This document shows positions 55,348 to 64,000 of a stretch of 64,000 bases of DNA, piece by piece. The stretch is from positions 1,426,001-1,490,000 of the forward strand of contig NZ_CP017186.1 in the NCBI RefSeq assembly GCF_001729745.1. Direction: 5' to 3'. The notes beneath the pieces were generated by a model, which was given only the letters and a program-made list of their open reading frames with translations, had not been told where the DNA came from and made no database searches. A program made the translations under genes and the position numbers. The stretch's first letter is position 1, and each line of letters starts with the position of its first letter. This DNA is from Enterobacter hormaechei subsp. hoffmannii (GTDB lineage: Bacteria > Pseudomonadota > Gammaproteobacteria > Enterobacterales > Enterobacteriaceae).

Positions 55348-55980
55348 CTACTCCCGCCGGTCTCCTTTATCATTGAAAGGGGAACGGCTGTTTTCACTGT
55401 TTTTAACACTTGCTTGTGAATTATCCTGCGTTTCGTCAACCGGCGGTGCGGGAATTTTTCCTTGAGAATAATCCTGCTCCTGCTCTTTTAATGCCTGTTT
55501 AAATAATTCCGTTAATGATGACTCTTCACTGCTCGTGCTGGCGGGGGCGGTATCGTGCTCATGCGCCTCAGTTCCGGGTAGGGTATCCCGCGAGGGTTCT
55601 TGCGGCACCGCGCCGTCGGGCGCCTGCTGCCAGTCGGCATCATCACTGATGATCGGCAGATCCTGCATCGGTGGAACATCAACAGGCACTGGCGCAGCTT
55701 TAGGCTGCGGATGTGGGAACGGTTTACTCACATACACGTAGTGCATCTCCGAAAGCTGGGTTTCCGGTTTGGCAACGCTGGCGTTGACTGGTTCAGGCGC
55801 CGGGTGGCGCATGTTCCAGTAGACATGCATATACAGGCCGACAACCAGCATGGCGCAAAGGCCGACCATCCATAATGCTGTTTTGCCGAAAACGTTTTTC
55901 AGGCTGGGGAGGCGGTACGAAAACCAGACCGCTTCCCCGGTTGTATAGCTGCGCTGGGCCGCAAGGCAGATGGTCGACAT
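55348..55980 (-). CDS. gspB: GspB-like protein of the type II secretion system
   Basis: A 210-residue protein with one membrane segment (about 35-53) and a Pro/Glu/Asp-rich, probably disordered periplasmic part. Position right after gspA and divergent from gspC fits GspB, the partner of GspA that helps place the secretin in the peptidoglycan. I do not see the folded C-terminal domain usual in GspB/OutB/PulB proteins. Its ATG overlaps the gspA stop (TAATG). The call rests on context and topology. Confidence 0.6.
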   Translation of the reverse strand: MSTICLAAQRSYTTGEAVWFSYRLPSLKNVFGKTALWMVGLCAMLVVGLYMHVYWNMRHPAPEPVNASVAKPETQLSEMHYVYVSKPFPHPQPKAAPVPVDVPPMQDLPIISDDADWQQAPDGAVPQEPSRDTLPGTEAHEHDTAPASTSSEESSLTELFKQALKEQEQDYSQGKIPAPPVDETQDNSQASVKNSENSRSPFNDKGDRRE

Positions 55981-57542
55981 TAGGCTTTCTTCTCCTGCAT
56001 TTTTGCGTCCGGGGTAGTGCGGGTGGCCTGAATCAGTACGCTCGGCGTGCTGTTGGTTACGCGCATCAGCTGCATCAGCGTTTCTTCGCCGGGGATGCCA
56101 TCCACGTGCAGATGCATTTTTTGCTGAAACTCACGGGTGCGTTTCATCATCTCTGCGGTCCAGATCCGGGCATGCGTTTCGGGCTGGTTCAGCGCGATGC
56201 TTAACTGCTGATCGAGCCAGGCCATGTCTTTGCTGTCGCTGGCCGCGCCGATCGCGTCTTTTCCTTCCGGTGTCAGGCGGTGCAACTGGGTGAAGTTGCC
56301 GGTCGCATGCCGGTTAAACCAGCTGCGGCTCACCTGCCAGGTCCGGTTATTCATTAACAGGTCAATTGATGTATCTCCGACCCTGGCGACCACCGCATAG
56401 TTAAGGTGACCGCTGGTTTTCAGTTCACTGACCCACGGATACCCTTCCTGCGCCAGCGTCTCCGGCGACGCGTTCCCCTGTTTACACATCAGGTTCACTT
56501 TAGCGGCATTCTGGCACAGCGCATCTTCGGCCGAGGCGTCATATCCCCACATCAGATAGAGCTGGTGCATCGCATCCGGCTGATTAACCATTTCATTGTC
56601 GATAACCGGCACCACGGGCGCCTCCGTTTTTCGCGTCGGCTGTTTCCAACTGACGGGGACCGGCAGCTGGATGGGAAGATGCCCGCTGATGGACGAGGTT
56701 AAATACCAGCCGCAGGCGGCAAACAGCACCGATGCGAACAGCCCCACGGTTGCCAGACGCTTACCGTGTTTTTTCGCGGGCAGGATCTCTCCCGCCGCCA
56801 GGCGTAAATGACGCGGGCTGACCTGCGACGCGCGTTCCGTCCAGGCAGCGAGCATTGACAGGTGCGCCAGTTCGTTAAGTTTGCTGATGTTGCCTTTGGT
56901 CAACGTGTGCATTTTGCGCACGCGGGCCGGCGTTAACGGCGAATTTTCACAGCCGTGTTCTTCGCATTGCGCCTGCACATAGCCCAGGAATTCGCGGCAG
57001 GTCAGGGGGCGCAGGACATGACGAGTGTGTGTATATTCGCGCAGTTCAGGTTGCTTAAGCAGGATTTCCTGATCCGCAGTGCCCGTCAGCACCACGGAGA
57101 GCCGGAAGTTCAGCTCCTGGGCTCGCGTGAGCAGCGTACCCAGGACTTCACGGCAGCTCTCTTTCATGGCTTCGGCGTGTGAAATCACCAGCACTCTGGT
57201 TTTCGCTTTTCCCTCGTGCCACTGGCGCAGGATGGCATCCACCGCCTGCAGGCGATTCTTGCTCTCTTTCGTTACCGGATTGAGCTTGTACAGCAGGCTA
57301 CTGGCACTCAGTTTGGGAAACGCATTGATAACAAGGACGTTACTGTGGCGGGTTTTTAGCGCATCGCTGAAGTGACCCAGAAGCGGGGCGTCGTCGCAAA
57401 AGAGCCCGATAATTCCCGCCTGCTGGGTTTTCTCTTTCAACAGGTTGAACACATCCTGATGATAAGGCACCAGAAAATCCCCGGATAAACGGGCGATCGA
57501 TCTGAATGGCGGATTTTTAAAATTAAAGTGGCTCTGATACAT
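55980..57542 (-). CDS. gspA: GspA (ExeA-like) with degenerate ATPase motifs
   Basis: A 520-residue inner-membrane protein. The N-terminus keeps the ExeA pattern (FNFKNPPF...DFLVPYHQDVFNLL). The P-loop region, residues 46-60, reads GLFCDDAPLLGHFSD with no GK(S/T), and the Walker B region reads TRVLVISHAEAM without the acidic pair. A single membrane segment is at about 266-283. The periplasmic part ends with a PG_binding_1-type motif (about 464-493, FQQKMHLHVDGIPGEET). GspA with GspB binds peptidoglycan to help insert the secretin. ATP binding looks lost. Confidence 0.82.
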   Translation of the reverse strand: MYQSHFNFKNPPFRSIARLSGDFLVPYHQDVFNLLKEKTQQAGIIGLFCDDAPLLGHFSDALKTRHSNVLVINAFPKLSASSLLYKLNPVTKESKNRLQAVDAILRQWHEGKAKTRVLVISHAEAMKESCREVLGTLLTRAQELNFRLSVVLTGTADQEILLKQPELREYTHTRHVLRPLTCREFLGYVQAQCEEHGCENSPLTPARVRKMHTLTKGNISKLNELAHLSMLAAWTERASQVSPRHLRLAAGEILPAKKHGKRLATVGLFASVLFAACGWYLTSSISGHLPIQLPVPVSWKQPTRKTEAPVVPVIDNEMVNQPDAMHQLYLMWGYDASAEDALCQNAAKVNLMCKQGNASPETLAQEGYPWVSELKTSGHLNYAVVARVGDTSIDLLMNNRTWQVSRSWFNRHATGNFTQLHRLTPEGKDAIGAASDSKDMAWLDQQLSIALNQPETHARIWTAEMMKRTREFQQKMHLHVDGIPGEETLMQLMRVTNSTPSVLIQATRTTPDAKMQEKKA

Positions 57543-57800
57543 AACGACTTACCGTCTCTGATTAGGAATAGCAACAGCATCAGAAAGTAAGGTAACGCCC
57601 CTGAACGGTCAATTTGCAAACAGGGTAAAAATATCCTGCTGGCAGCGTCTAACATTTGGATTTTATACGGTCAATATTTTTCTTTATGAAAGTTAGCGGC
57701 GAAGTCAGTGGTCGCATTTGCACCAGCTTATTACTATTTTCATCCATATTGGCGCAGTATGACGCTGCTTATTTTTGCTTTGCTATAGGCCGGATAAAAA

Positions 57801-58574
57801 ATGAGGTTCTCATTTCTTTCACGGTGGATAACGCCTTGTATTATGTTTGTGCTGCTGATCTTTTGCGGCCAGCAAGGGTATCTCACCTTTAAAGATTATA
57901 AAAAAGTTATGAATAAGTTGGCTAATGCCGATCAACAGCCGCTGAAAAAAACGCGCGAAGAGAAATCCTTTTCGCTTTTTACGGCAGCCGTGCGTCAGGA
58001 AATCTTACCGGGTGCGGTGAAAGCCCCGCTGGCAGCTGAAATCGAAGGTATTGTGAACAGCGATGACGCCTGGCTCTCCTTTGCTGTCATCAAAACGCCA
58101 GGCGGTCAGAGAAGCTACCGTGAGGGTGAACCTCTCTCTGGATTTAACGACGCATTTATTCAGGAAATAAACAAAGATAATGTGGTGGTTAATTATGAAG
58201 GTACTACGCAGGTTCTGGCATTAAATAAACCGGACTATTTTAAGGGTGGCGTGGATAGCGGCCCGGTAACGAAATCGACAAAAGATGTTGGCGCAGAGAG
58301 TGTGCATCTTGATGATTATCTGGTATTAAAACCCATAATTGAAAAGGGCCGACTGGAAGGCTACAGGATAAACCCAAGGAATGCCTCCGCCTTTTACAGC
58401 CAGTCAGGTCTGGAAAAAGGCGATGTGGCGGTTCAGGTTAACTCTGTCGATATGACCGATGAAGCAAAAGCGAAAAGCATTATTGCCAACTGGTCAAAAA
58501 TGAAAGAAGCGGAGGTCATCGTACGACGTCACGCTCACCTTGAAAATATTCGGATTAATGTTCTAAACAATTAA
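57801..58574 (+). CDS. gspC: Type II secretion inner-membrane protein GspC
   Basis: A 257-residue protein. One membrane segment at about residues 10-27, an HR domain around 80-150 that binds GspD, and a C-terminal PDZ-like domain from about residue 185 (YRINPRNASAFYSQSGLEKGDVAVQVN). It links the inner-membrane platform to the secretin and probably recruits substrates. First gene of gspCDEFGH, divergent from gspAB over 258 bp. The ribosome site is weak. Confidence 0.9.
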   Translation: MRFSFLSRWITPCIMFVLLIFCGQQGYLTFKDYKKVMNKLANADQQPLKKTREEKSFSLFTAAVRQEILPGAVKAPLAAEIEGIVNSDDAWLSFAVIKTPGGQRSYREGEPLSGFNDAFIQEINKDNVVVNYEGTTQVLALNKPDYFKGGVDSGPVTKSTKDVGAESVHLDDYLVLKPIIEKGRLEGYRINPRNASAFYSQSGLEKGDVAVQVNSVDMTDEAKAKSIIANWSKMKEAEVIVRRHAHLENIRINVLNN

Positions 58575-58587
58575 AAAGTGTGCAGAC

Positions 58588-60510
58588 ATGAAAAAAATTC
58601 CCTGGGCGTGCGTGGCGCTGACCGCATTGTCGTTATATTCCAGTTCGCTGCTTGCAGCTAACTTTAGCGCGAGTTTTAAAAATACTGATATTCGCGAGTT
58701 TATCGATACGGTAGGCCGCAATCTCAATAAAACCATTCTGGTCGATCCGTCCGTCCAGGGAACCGTCTCGGTCCGAACCTACAACGTGCTGACGGAAGAT
58801 GAGTACTATCAATTCTTTCTGAGCGTGCTGGATCTCTACGGCCTGTCGGTGATCCCGATGGACAACGGCATGGTCAAAGTGGTGCGCTCAAGCGTAGCGC
58901 GTACCGCCGGTGCGCCGCTGGCAGACAGCAAAAATCCGGGCAAAGGTGACGAGATCATCACCCGCGTGGTGCGCATGGAAAACGTGCCTGTTCGTGAGCT
59001 GGCCCCGCTGCTGCGTCAGCTCAACGATGCCACCGGTATCGGGAATGTGGTCCACTTTGAGCCGTCCAACGTCCTGCTGTTAACCGGTAAAGCCTCGGTG
59101 GTGAACCGGCTGGTGGATCTGGTGCAGCGCGTCGATAAAGACGGCATCCAGCGTCGCGAAATCATCCCGCTGCGCTTTGCGTCCGCCAAAGAACTCTCGG
59201 AGATGTTGAATAACCTCAACAATGAAGAACAGAAAGGGCAGAACGCGCCGCAGCTGGCGACTAAAGTCGTCGCGGATGACGAAACCAACAGCCTGGTGAT
59301 CAGCGGCGCGGAAGATTCGCGGGCGCGCACCCGTTCCCTTATTCATCAGCTGGATCGTGAGCAGAATAACGAGGGCAATACCCGCGTCTTCTACCTCAAG
59401 TATGCCAGCGCCACCAAAGTGGTGCCGGTTCTCACCGGGATTGGTGAGCAGCTGAAAGACAAGCCGGGTGCGGCCAAAGCGAAATCCGCGAGCGCCTCAA
59501 CCGATCTGAATATTACCGCCGACGAGTCAACCAACTCCCTGGTGATCACCGCACAGCCTAACGTGATGAACTCCCTCGAGAAAGTGATCGACAAGCTGGA
59601 TATTCGCCGTCCGCAGGTGCTGGTGGAAGCGATCATTGCCGAAGTGCAGGACGGTAACGGCCTGGATCTTGGCGTGCAGTGGACCAGCAAGCACGGCGGG
59701 GTGCAGTTTGGCTCCACCGGCCTGCCAATCAGCCAGATTAAAAATGGCACCATGAAAGGGGCAAGTTTCACTGGCCTTGCGACCGGCTTCTTTAACGGTG
59801 ACTTCGGTGCGCTGGTGACCGCGCTTTCCACTGACGGCAAAAATGACATCCTCTCCACGCCAAGCGTGGTCACGCTGGATAACAAAGAAGCGTCGTTCAA
59901 CGTCGGTCAGGATGTGCCGGTGCTTTCCGGTTCGCAAACCACCAGCGGCGACAACGTCTTTAACTCGGTTGAGCGTAAAACCGTAGGGACCAAGCTGAAG
60001 ATTGTGCCGCAGATTAACGATGGCGACATGATCCATCTGAAGATTGAGCAGGAAGTGTCGAGTGTCGACAACAGCGCGACGGAAGACTCCAGCCTCGGCC
60101 CAACCTTCAACACACGCACGATTAATAACGAAGTGATGGTCCACAGTGGTCAGACGGTGGTGCTCGGCGGTCTGATGGAAAATGTGACCAAACAGTCCGT
60201 GTCCAAAGTGCCCCTGCTCGGCGATATCCCGCTGGTCGGTCAGCTGTTCCGCTACACCTCGCAGGATACTTCCAAACGCAACCTGATGGTGTTTATTCAT
60301 ACCACCGTCCTGCGTGACGACGACAACTACAGCGCGGCCTCGAAAGAGAAATATGACCAGATCCGGGTGCGCCAGATGCAGCGAGTGGAGGAGAAAAAGC
60401 TCGGTATTGTTGAGCCGACTGACAACGCCGTCCTGCCCGCGTTTCCCTCTGCAAGCACTGGCGCCGCACCGGTGAAAACCAGCGCCACGCGCAATCCGTT
60501 TAAAGAATAG
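58588..60510 (+). CDS. gspD: Type II secretion secretin GspD
   Basis: A 640-residue outer-membrane channel subunit. Signal peptide 1-23 ([11 protein letters not shown]), N0 domain about 24-105, then N1 to N3 modules, and the secretin domain about 330-590 ([48 protein letters not shown]). The last 55 residues, ending NPFKE, may form the S-domain that binds a pilotin. No pilotin gene is in the window. 13 bp after gspC. Confidence 0.96.
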   Translation: MKKIPWACVALTALSLYSSSLLAANFSASFKNTDIREFIDTVGRNLNKTILVDPSVQGTVSVRTYNVLTEDEYYQFFLSVLDLYGLSVIPMDNGMVKVVRSSVARTAGAPLADSKNPGKGDEIITRVVRMENVPVRELAPLLRQLNDATGIGNVVHFEPSNVLLLTGKASVVNRLVDLVQRVDKDGIQRREIIPLRFASAKELSEMLNNLNNEEQKGQNAPQLATKVVADDETNSLVISGAEDSRARTRSLIHQLDREQNNEGNTRVFYLKYASATKVVPVLTGIGEQLKDKPGAAKAKSASASTDLNITADESTNSLVITAQPNVMNSLEKVIDKLDIRRPQVLVEAIIAEVQDGNGLDLGVQWTSKHGGVQFGSTGLPISQIKNGTMKGASFTGLATGFFNGDFGALVTALSTDGKNDILSTPSVVTLDNKEASFNVGQDVPVLSGSQTTSGDNVFNSVERKTVGTKLKIVPQINDGDMIHLKIEQEVSSVDNSATEDSSLGPTFNTRTINNEVMVHSGQTVVLGGLMENVTKQSVSKVPLLGDIPLVGQLFRYTSQDTSKRNLMVFIHTTVLRDDDNYSAASKEKYDQIRVRQMQRVEEKKLGIVEPTDNAVLPAFPSASTGAAPVKTSATRNPFKE

Positions 60511-60524
60511 CGCGGAGGGGTAAC

Positions 60525-62003
60525 GTGGACGAACTGAGTAAAACACTGTGTAGCAGCAACTACGCAAAAGATAACGGCGTTCTGTTTTACAACAATGATG
60601 TCTATATCCGGGACGACACTCCTGCGCATGCTCTGCTGGAGGTGCGCCGGGTGCTGGGCCGTGCTTTCATCCCCGTCACTGTGACGCCGGAAGCGTTTGA
60701 CGAGATGCTGGCCAAAATCTGGCAGCAGAGCAGCGGCGTGTCGCAGCAACTGGTGGACGACATGGACGCGGATATCGATCTGATGGCCTTAACCGAGGAG
60801 ATCCCGGATAACGAAGATCTGCTCGATAACGACGAAAACTCACCGGTGATCCGCCTGATCAACGCCATTCTCGGCGAGGCGGTGAAGGACGGCGCGTCGG
60901 ATATTCATATCGAAACCTTCGAGCGCACGCTGAGCATCCGCTTCCGCGTTGACGGCGTGCTGCGCCCGGTGTTGCAACCGGCGCGTAAGCTCGCGCCGCT
61001 GCTGGTGTCGCGTATTAAGGTGATGTCGAAACTCGACATCGCCGAGAAACGTCTCCCCCAGGATGGACGTATCTCCCTGCGCATTGGCCGTAAGGCCATC
61101 GACGTGCGTGTGTCGACCATTCCGTCTCAGTACGGCGAGCGCGTGGTCATGCGCCTGCTCGATAAAAGCAATCTCAAGCCCGACATCAACAAGCTTGGGC
61201 TGATTGATGAAGAGCTGGAGAAGCTGAAAGGGCTGATTGACCGCCCGCACGGGATCATCCTCGTTACCGGCCCGACGGGTTCCGGTAAAAGTACCACGCT
61301 GTACGCCATTCTTTCGGCGCTGAACGGTCACGAGCGCAACATTCTGACCGTGGAAGACCCGATCGAATACGAGCTGGAAGGCGTGGGGCAGACGCAGGTT
61401 AACCCGCGCGTGGACATGACCTTTGCCCGCGGGCTGCGCGCGATTCTGCGTCAGGATCCGGACGTGGTGATGATCGGGGAAATTCGCGACGGTGAGACCG
61501 CCCAGATCGCGGTGCAGGCGTCGCTGACCGGTCACCTGGTGATGTCGACGCTGCATACCAACAGTGCCGCAGGGGCGATAACCCGTCTGCGGGATATGGG
61601 GCTGGAGTCGTTTTTAATCGGTTCATCGCTGCTCGGTGTCATTGCCCAGCGTCTGGTGCGTCGGCTGTGTACGCACTGCCGGACCACCAGTCCGCTGGAT
61701 GCCAATGAAAAAGCGTTGTTCAGCTTTATGGACGCGCCGCCAAAAGCAATTTATCGCGCGGTAGGGTGTGAACACTGCCGTCAGAGCGGCTATCAGGGCC
61801 GCGCCGGTATTCATGAGTTTCTGGTGGTGGACAGTACCATGCGCCGCGCCATCCATGAAGATAAGGACGAAATGTCCATAGAAACGCAGCTCTTTAAGCA
61901 GGCCTACAGCCTGCGTGAAAACGGGCTGCTGAAGGTGATTAGCGGCGTGACGTCTCTGGAAGAAGTCATGCGCGTCACCGCCGAGCGTGGGGGGGATGCG
62001 TAA
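60525..62003 (+). CDS. gspE: Type II secretion ATPase GspE
   Basis: A 492-residue cytoplasmic hexameric ATPase that powers pseudopilus growth. Walker [11 protein letters not shown], Asp box [10 protein letters not shown], Walker [10 protein letters not shown] and His box STLHTNSA are intact, unlike in GspA. A zinc-type CxxC...CxxC pair (CTHC and CEHC) is in the C-terminal part. The start is GTG at 60525 with GGAGGGG upstream. Its TAA overlaps the gspF ATG by one base. Confidence 0.96.
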   Translation: MDELSKTLCSSNYAKDNGVLFYNNDVYIRDDTPAHALLEVRRVLGRAFIPVTVTPEAFDEMLAKIWQQSSGVSQQLVDDMDADIDLMALTEEIPDNEDLLDNDENSPVIRLINAILGEAVKDGASDIHIETFERTLSIRFRVDGVLRPVLQPARKLAPLLVSRIKVMSKLDIAEKRLPQDGRISLRIGRKAIDVRVSTIPSQYGERVVMRLLDKSNLKPDINKLGLIDEELEKLKGLIDRPHGIILVTGPTGSGKSTTLYAILSALNGHERNILTVEDPIEYELEGVGQTQVNPRVDMTFARGLRAILRQDPDVVMIGEIRDGETAQIAVQASLTGHLVMSTLHTNSAAGAITRLRDMGLESFLIGSSLLGVIAQRLVRRLCTHCRTTSPLDANEKALFSFMDAPPKAIYRAVGCEHCRQSGYQGRAGIHEFLVVDSTMRRAIHEDKDEMSIETQLFKQAYSLRENGLLKVISGVTSLEEVMRVTAERGGDA

Positions 62004-63211
62004 TGGCTTTCTACGCCTGGACGGCGACGAGTGCCGCGGGAAAAACCCAGCGCGGGACGTTACAGGCCGAGGGACAGAAGCAGGTTCGCCAGTGGCTTCG
62101 CGAGCAAAAGCTGATGCCCGTGAGTATCACCGAAACCCGCGAAACGGCGACAGGCGGGAAAGCGAAAACCGGGGCGAAGCTCTCTACCCCGGTGCTGTCG
62201 ATGTTTACCCGTCAGCTTTCGACGCTGGTGAACGCCGCGCTGCCGCTGGAAAGTGCGCTGAAGGCGATCTCTAAGCAGACGGAAGATAAAAAGCTGGCGG
62301 CGATGGTGGTGGAGATCCGCGAGAAGGTGGTCGAGGGGCATACGCTGTTCGACGCCTTTAGCCAGTTTCCACGCACCTTCGACAAACTTTACTGCACGCT
62401 GGTGATGGCCGGTGAAAAGACCGGCCACCTGGGCGACGTGCTGGAGAAGCTGGCGGAGTACAACGAGCAGCGCCAGAAGATGAAAAGCAAGCTGACACAG
62501 GCGATGGTCTACCCGATTACCCTCACCGTGGTCGCTATCGCGGTGATCGGCATTCTGCTGGTGGCGGTGGTGCCGCAGGTGATTGAGCAGTTTACCCACA
62601 TGAAACAGCAACTGCCGATCACCACCCGGACGCTGATTGCGGTAAGTGATTTCCTGCAAGCCTGGGGTATCTATATTGTCGGCAGCCTGGCGGGGGCGTT
62701 CGTCGGCTTCAAAACCTGGGTGCGAAACGTGAAAAACCGTTTTCGCTGGCACAGCTGGCTGGTGAACGGCTCGCCGATTAAAAAGCTGGTGTGCGCCATC
62801 AACAGCGCCCGCTATATCCGTACCCTGAGCATTTTGCAGGCCAGCAGCGTGCCGCTGCTGGAGGGGATGTATATCGCGATGGACGGTATTGAAAATCTCT
62901 ATGCCCGGCAGGTGCTTGAGCAGGCCGCCGATACCGTACGTCAGGGGGCGTCGCTGTATGCGGCGCTGGAACAGGCGAAATTATTCCCGCCAACCATGCT
63001 GTATATGATTGCCTCCGGTGAAGAGAGCGGGGAATTAGGTAATTTAATGGATCGCGCGGCGGAAAATCAGGAATCGGCATTACAGCATCGAATTACATTA
63101 ACGCTGTCGGTATTTGAACCGGCGCTGGTGGTATCCATGGCGACGATTGTTTTATTCATCGTTCTTTCAATATTACAACCGCTTCTGCAACTTAATAATA
63201 TGGTAGGTTAA
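62003..63211 (+). CDS. gspF: Type II secretion platform protein GspF
   Basis: A 402-residue polytopic inner-membrane protein with three membrane segments (about 170-195, 215-240 and 370-395) and two repeated cytoplasmic GSPII_F domains (FTRQLSTLVNAALPLESAL and SARYIRTLSILQASSVPLLEG). It forms the assembly platform under the pseudopilus with GspE and GspL. Overlaps gspE by one base; gspG follows after 3 bp. Confidence 0.95.
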   Translation: MAFYAWTATSAAGKTQRGTLQAEGQKQVRQWLREQKLMPVSITETRETATGGKAKTGAKLSTPVLSMFTRQLSTLVNAALPLESALKAISKQTEDKKLAAMVVEIREKVVEGHTLFDAFSQFPRTFDKLYCTLVMAGEKTGHLGDVLEKLAEYNEQRQKMKSKLTQAMVYPITLTVVAIAVIGILLVAVVPQVIEQFTHMKQQLPITTRTLIAVSDFLQAWGIYIVGSLAGAFVGFKTWVRNVKNRFRWHSWLVNGSPIKKLVCAINSARYIRTLSILQASSVPLLEGMYIAMDGIENLYARQVLEQAADTVRQGASLYAALEQAKLFPPTMLYMIASGEESGELGNLMDRAAENQESALQHRITLTLSVFEPALVVSMATIVLFIVLSILQPLLQLNNMVG

Positions 63212-63214
63212 ATC

Positions 63215-63664
63215 ATGGCTCTAAAACGTAAAAACCTGGCTCGCCAGGCGGGCTTCACATTGCTCGAATTAATGGTGGTGATTGTTATTCTTGGCGTTCT
63301 GGCGAGTATGGTAGTGCCAAACTTAATGGGTAATAAAGAAAAAGCGGATACGCAAAAGGCGACCAGCGATATTGTCGCGCTCGAAGGCTCGCTGGATATG
63401 TATAAGCTGGACAACCACCGCTACCCGACCACAGAGCAGGGTTTGCAGGCGCTGGTGACGAAGCCGGAAATCGCACCAATCCCGAACGGCTATCGCGCGG
63501 ATGGCTATATTCGCCGCCTGCCGCAGGATCCATGGGGCAGCGATTATATTCTGGTCAGCCCAGGTGAACACGGTGCGGTGGACATTTTCTCTGCGGGTCC
63601 GGACGGCGAAGCGAATACTGCCGATGACATTACCAACTGGTCTCTGGATAAGAACGAGAAGTAA
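63215..63664 (+). CDS. gspG: Type II secretion major pseudopilin GspG
   Basis: A 149-residue type IV pilin-like protein. Prepilin peptidase should cut between Gly13 and Phe14 (RQAG/FTLLE), leaving Glu at mature position 5, and a hydrophobic helix follows (ELMVVIVILGVLASMVVPNL). The C-terminus has the calcium-site pattern of GspG (AGPDGEANTADDITNW). It forms the main body of the pseudopilus. Its TAA overlaps the gspH ATG by one base. Confidence 0.97.
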   Translation: MALKRKNLARQAGFTLLELMVVIVILGVLASMVVPNLMGNKEKADTQKATSDIVALEGSLDMYKLDNHRYPTTEQGLQALVTKPEIAPIPNGYRADGYIRRLPQDPWGSDYILVSPGEHGAVDIFSAGPDGEANTADDITNWSLDKNEK

Positions 63665-64000
63665 TGAAAAATCAACGCGGCTTTACGTTGCTGGAAATTA
63701 TTCTGGCGCTGGTGATATTTGCCAGCTGCGCCATGATGGTGGTGTCCACCATTCCTTCGCGCAGCGGCGCGGATATATTTGGCCAGCAATTAAAAGCGCT
63801 CGTTGATTATGGTTCAGACCGTGCGGTGATGGACGGAAATATTGTCGGGCTGGTGATCGCCACTGATAAATATCAGCTGGTGACGATCGCGGATAAAAAT
63901 GGCGAGCGTCACTGGGTGCCATTATCTGCCGGACGTATTACCACCAAAGGTGATTTTCCGGAAGAGATGCACGTGTCGCTCTCGCCGCAGCGCCTGGCCG
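63664..64000 (+). CDS. gspH: Type II secretion minor pseudopilin GspH (5' part)
   Basis: The frame from ATG at 63664 runs off the window (112 codons present). The N-terminus KNQRG/FTLLEIILAL is a prepilin peptidase site with Glu at mature position 5 and a hydrophobic helix. The visible globular part (MDGNIVGLVIATDKYQLV) fits GspH, which sits near the pseudopilus tip. The order gspG-gspH is the usual one. The remaining gsp genes (I to M, O) are expected beyond the edge. Confidence 0.93.
   Translation, partial: MKNQRGFTLLEIILALVIFASCAMMVVSTIPSRSGADIFGQQLKALVDYGSDRAVMDGNIVGLVIATDKYQLVTIADKNGERHWVPLSAGRITTKGDFPEEMHVSLSPQRLA

Noticed and set aside
1-64000. CRISPR array, tRNA, rRNA, ERIC element, insertion sequence, prophage
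   Set aside because: No direct-repeat array, no cloverleaf or tRNA end, no ERIC core and no transposase or integrase gene was seen; all short repeats noted are REP-like or G+C-rich palindromes.

Overview
The window is chromosomal DNA of a member of the Enterobacteriaceae. Gene order follows the E. coli K-12 ybiU to amiD interval almost gene for gene, protein sequences are close to the E. coli ones, and REP-type palindromes sit between genes. Several blocks that E. coli K-12 lacks at these positions (a GH31 sugar locus, an ars operon, a two-component system and a type II secretion cluster after amiD) point to Enterobacter or a close relative. The species call is inference from gene content.

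Left end (1-4826): a sugar-use locus of a GH31 alpha-glycosidase (cut by the window edge), an ACS-type MFS importer and a divergent LacI-family regulator. Next (4823-11338) is ybiU, ybiV, ybiW, ybiY and fsaA: a glycyl radical enzyme, its activase, a HAD sugar phosphatase, fructose-6-phosphate aldolase and an HxD...H oxygenase-like protein. A 16-bp near-palindrome recurs at three promoters of this block and is the most interesting signal in the window. Then come moeBA, iaaA, the glutathione importer gsiABCD, rimO, bssR, yliI, gstB, dacC and deoR.

Middle (26095-40130): two adjacent PAP2 membrane phosphatases (ybjG and an extra one), mdfA, a repeat-rich gap, ybjI, ybjJ, rcdA, an inserted arsRBC operon with a small membrane-protein ORF, the sigma-E dependent small RNA rybB (not an ORF, recognised from its sequence), ybjL, ybjM, grxA, nfsA, rimK and ybjN.

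Right part (40481-54459): putrescine importer potFGHI, ybjO, rlmC, an OmpR/EnvZ-type two-component pair, arginine importer genes artJ and artPIQM with ARG boxes, lipoprotein ybjP, ybjQ and amiD. The right end (54721-64000) holds a Crp-like regulator, gspB/gspA leftward, and gspCDEFGH rightward, cut in gspH. GspA has lost its nucleotide-binding motifs.

No tRNA, rRNA, CRISPR array, insertion sequence or prophage was seen.
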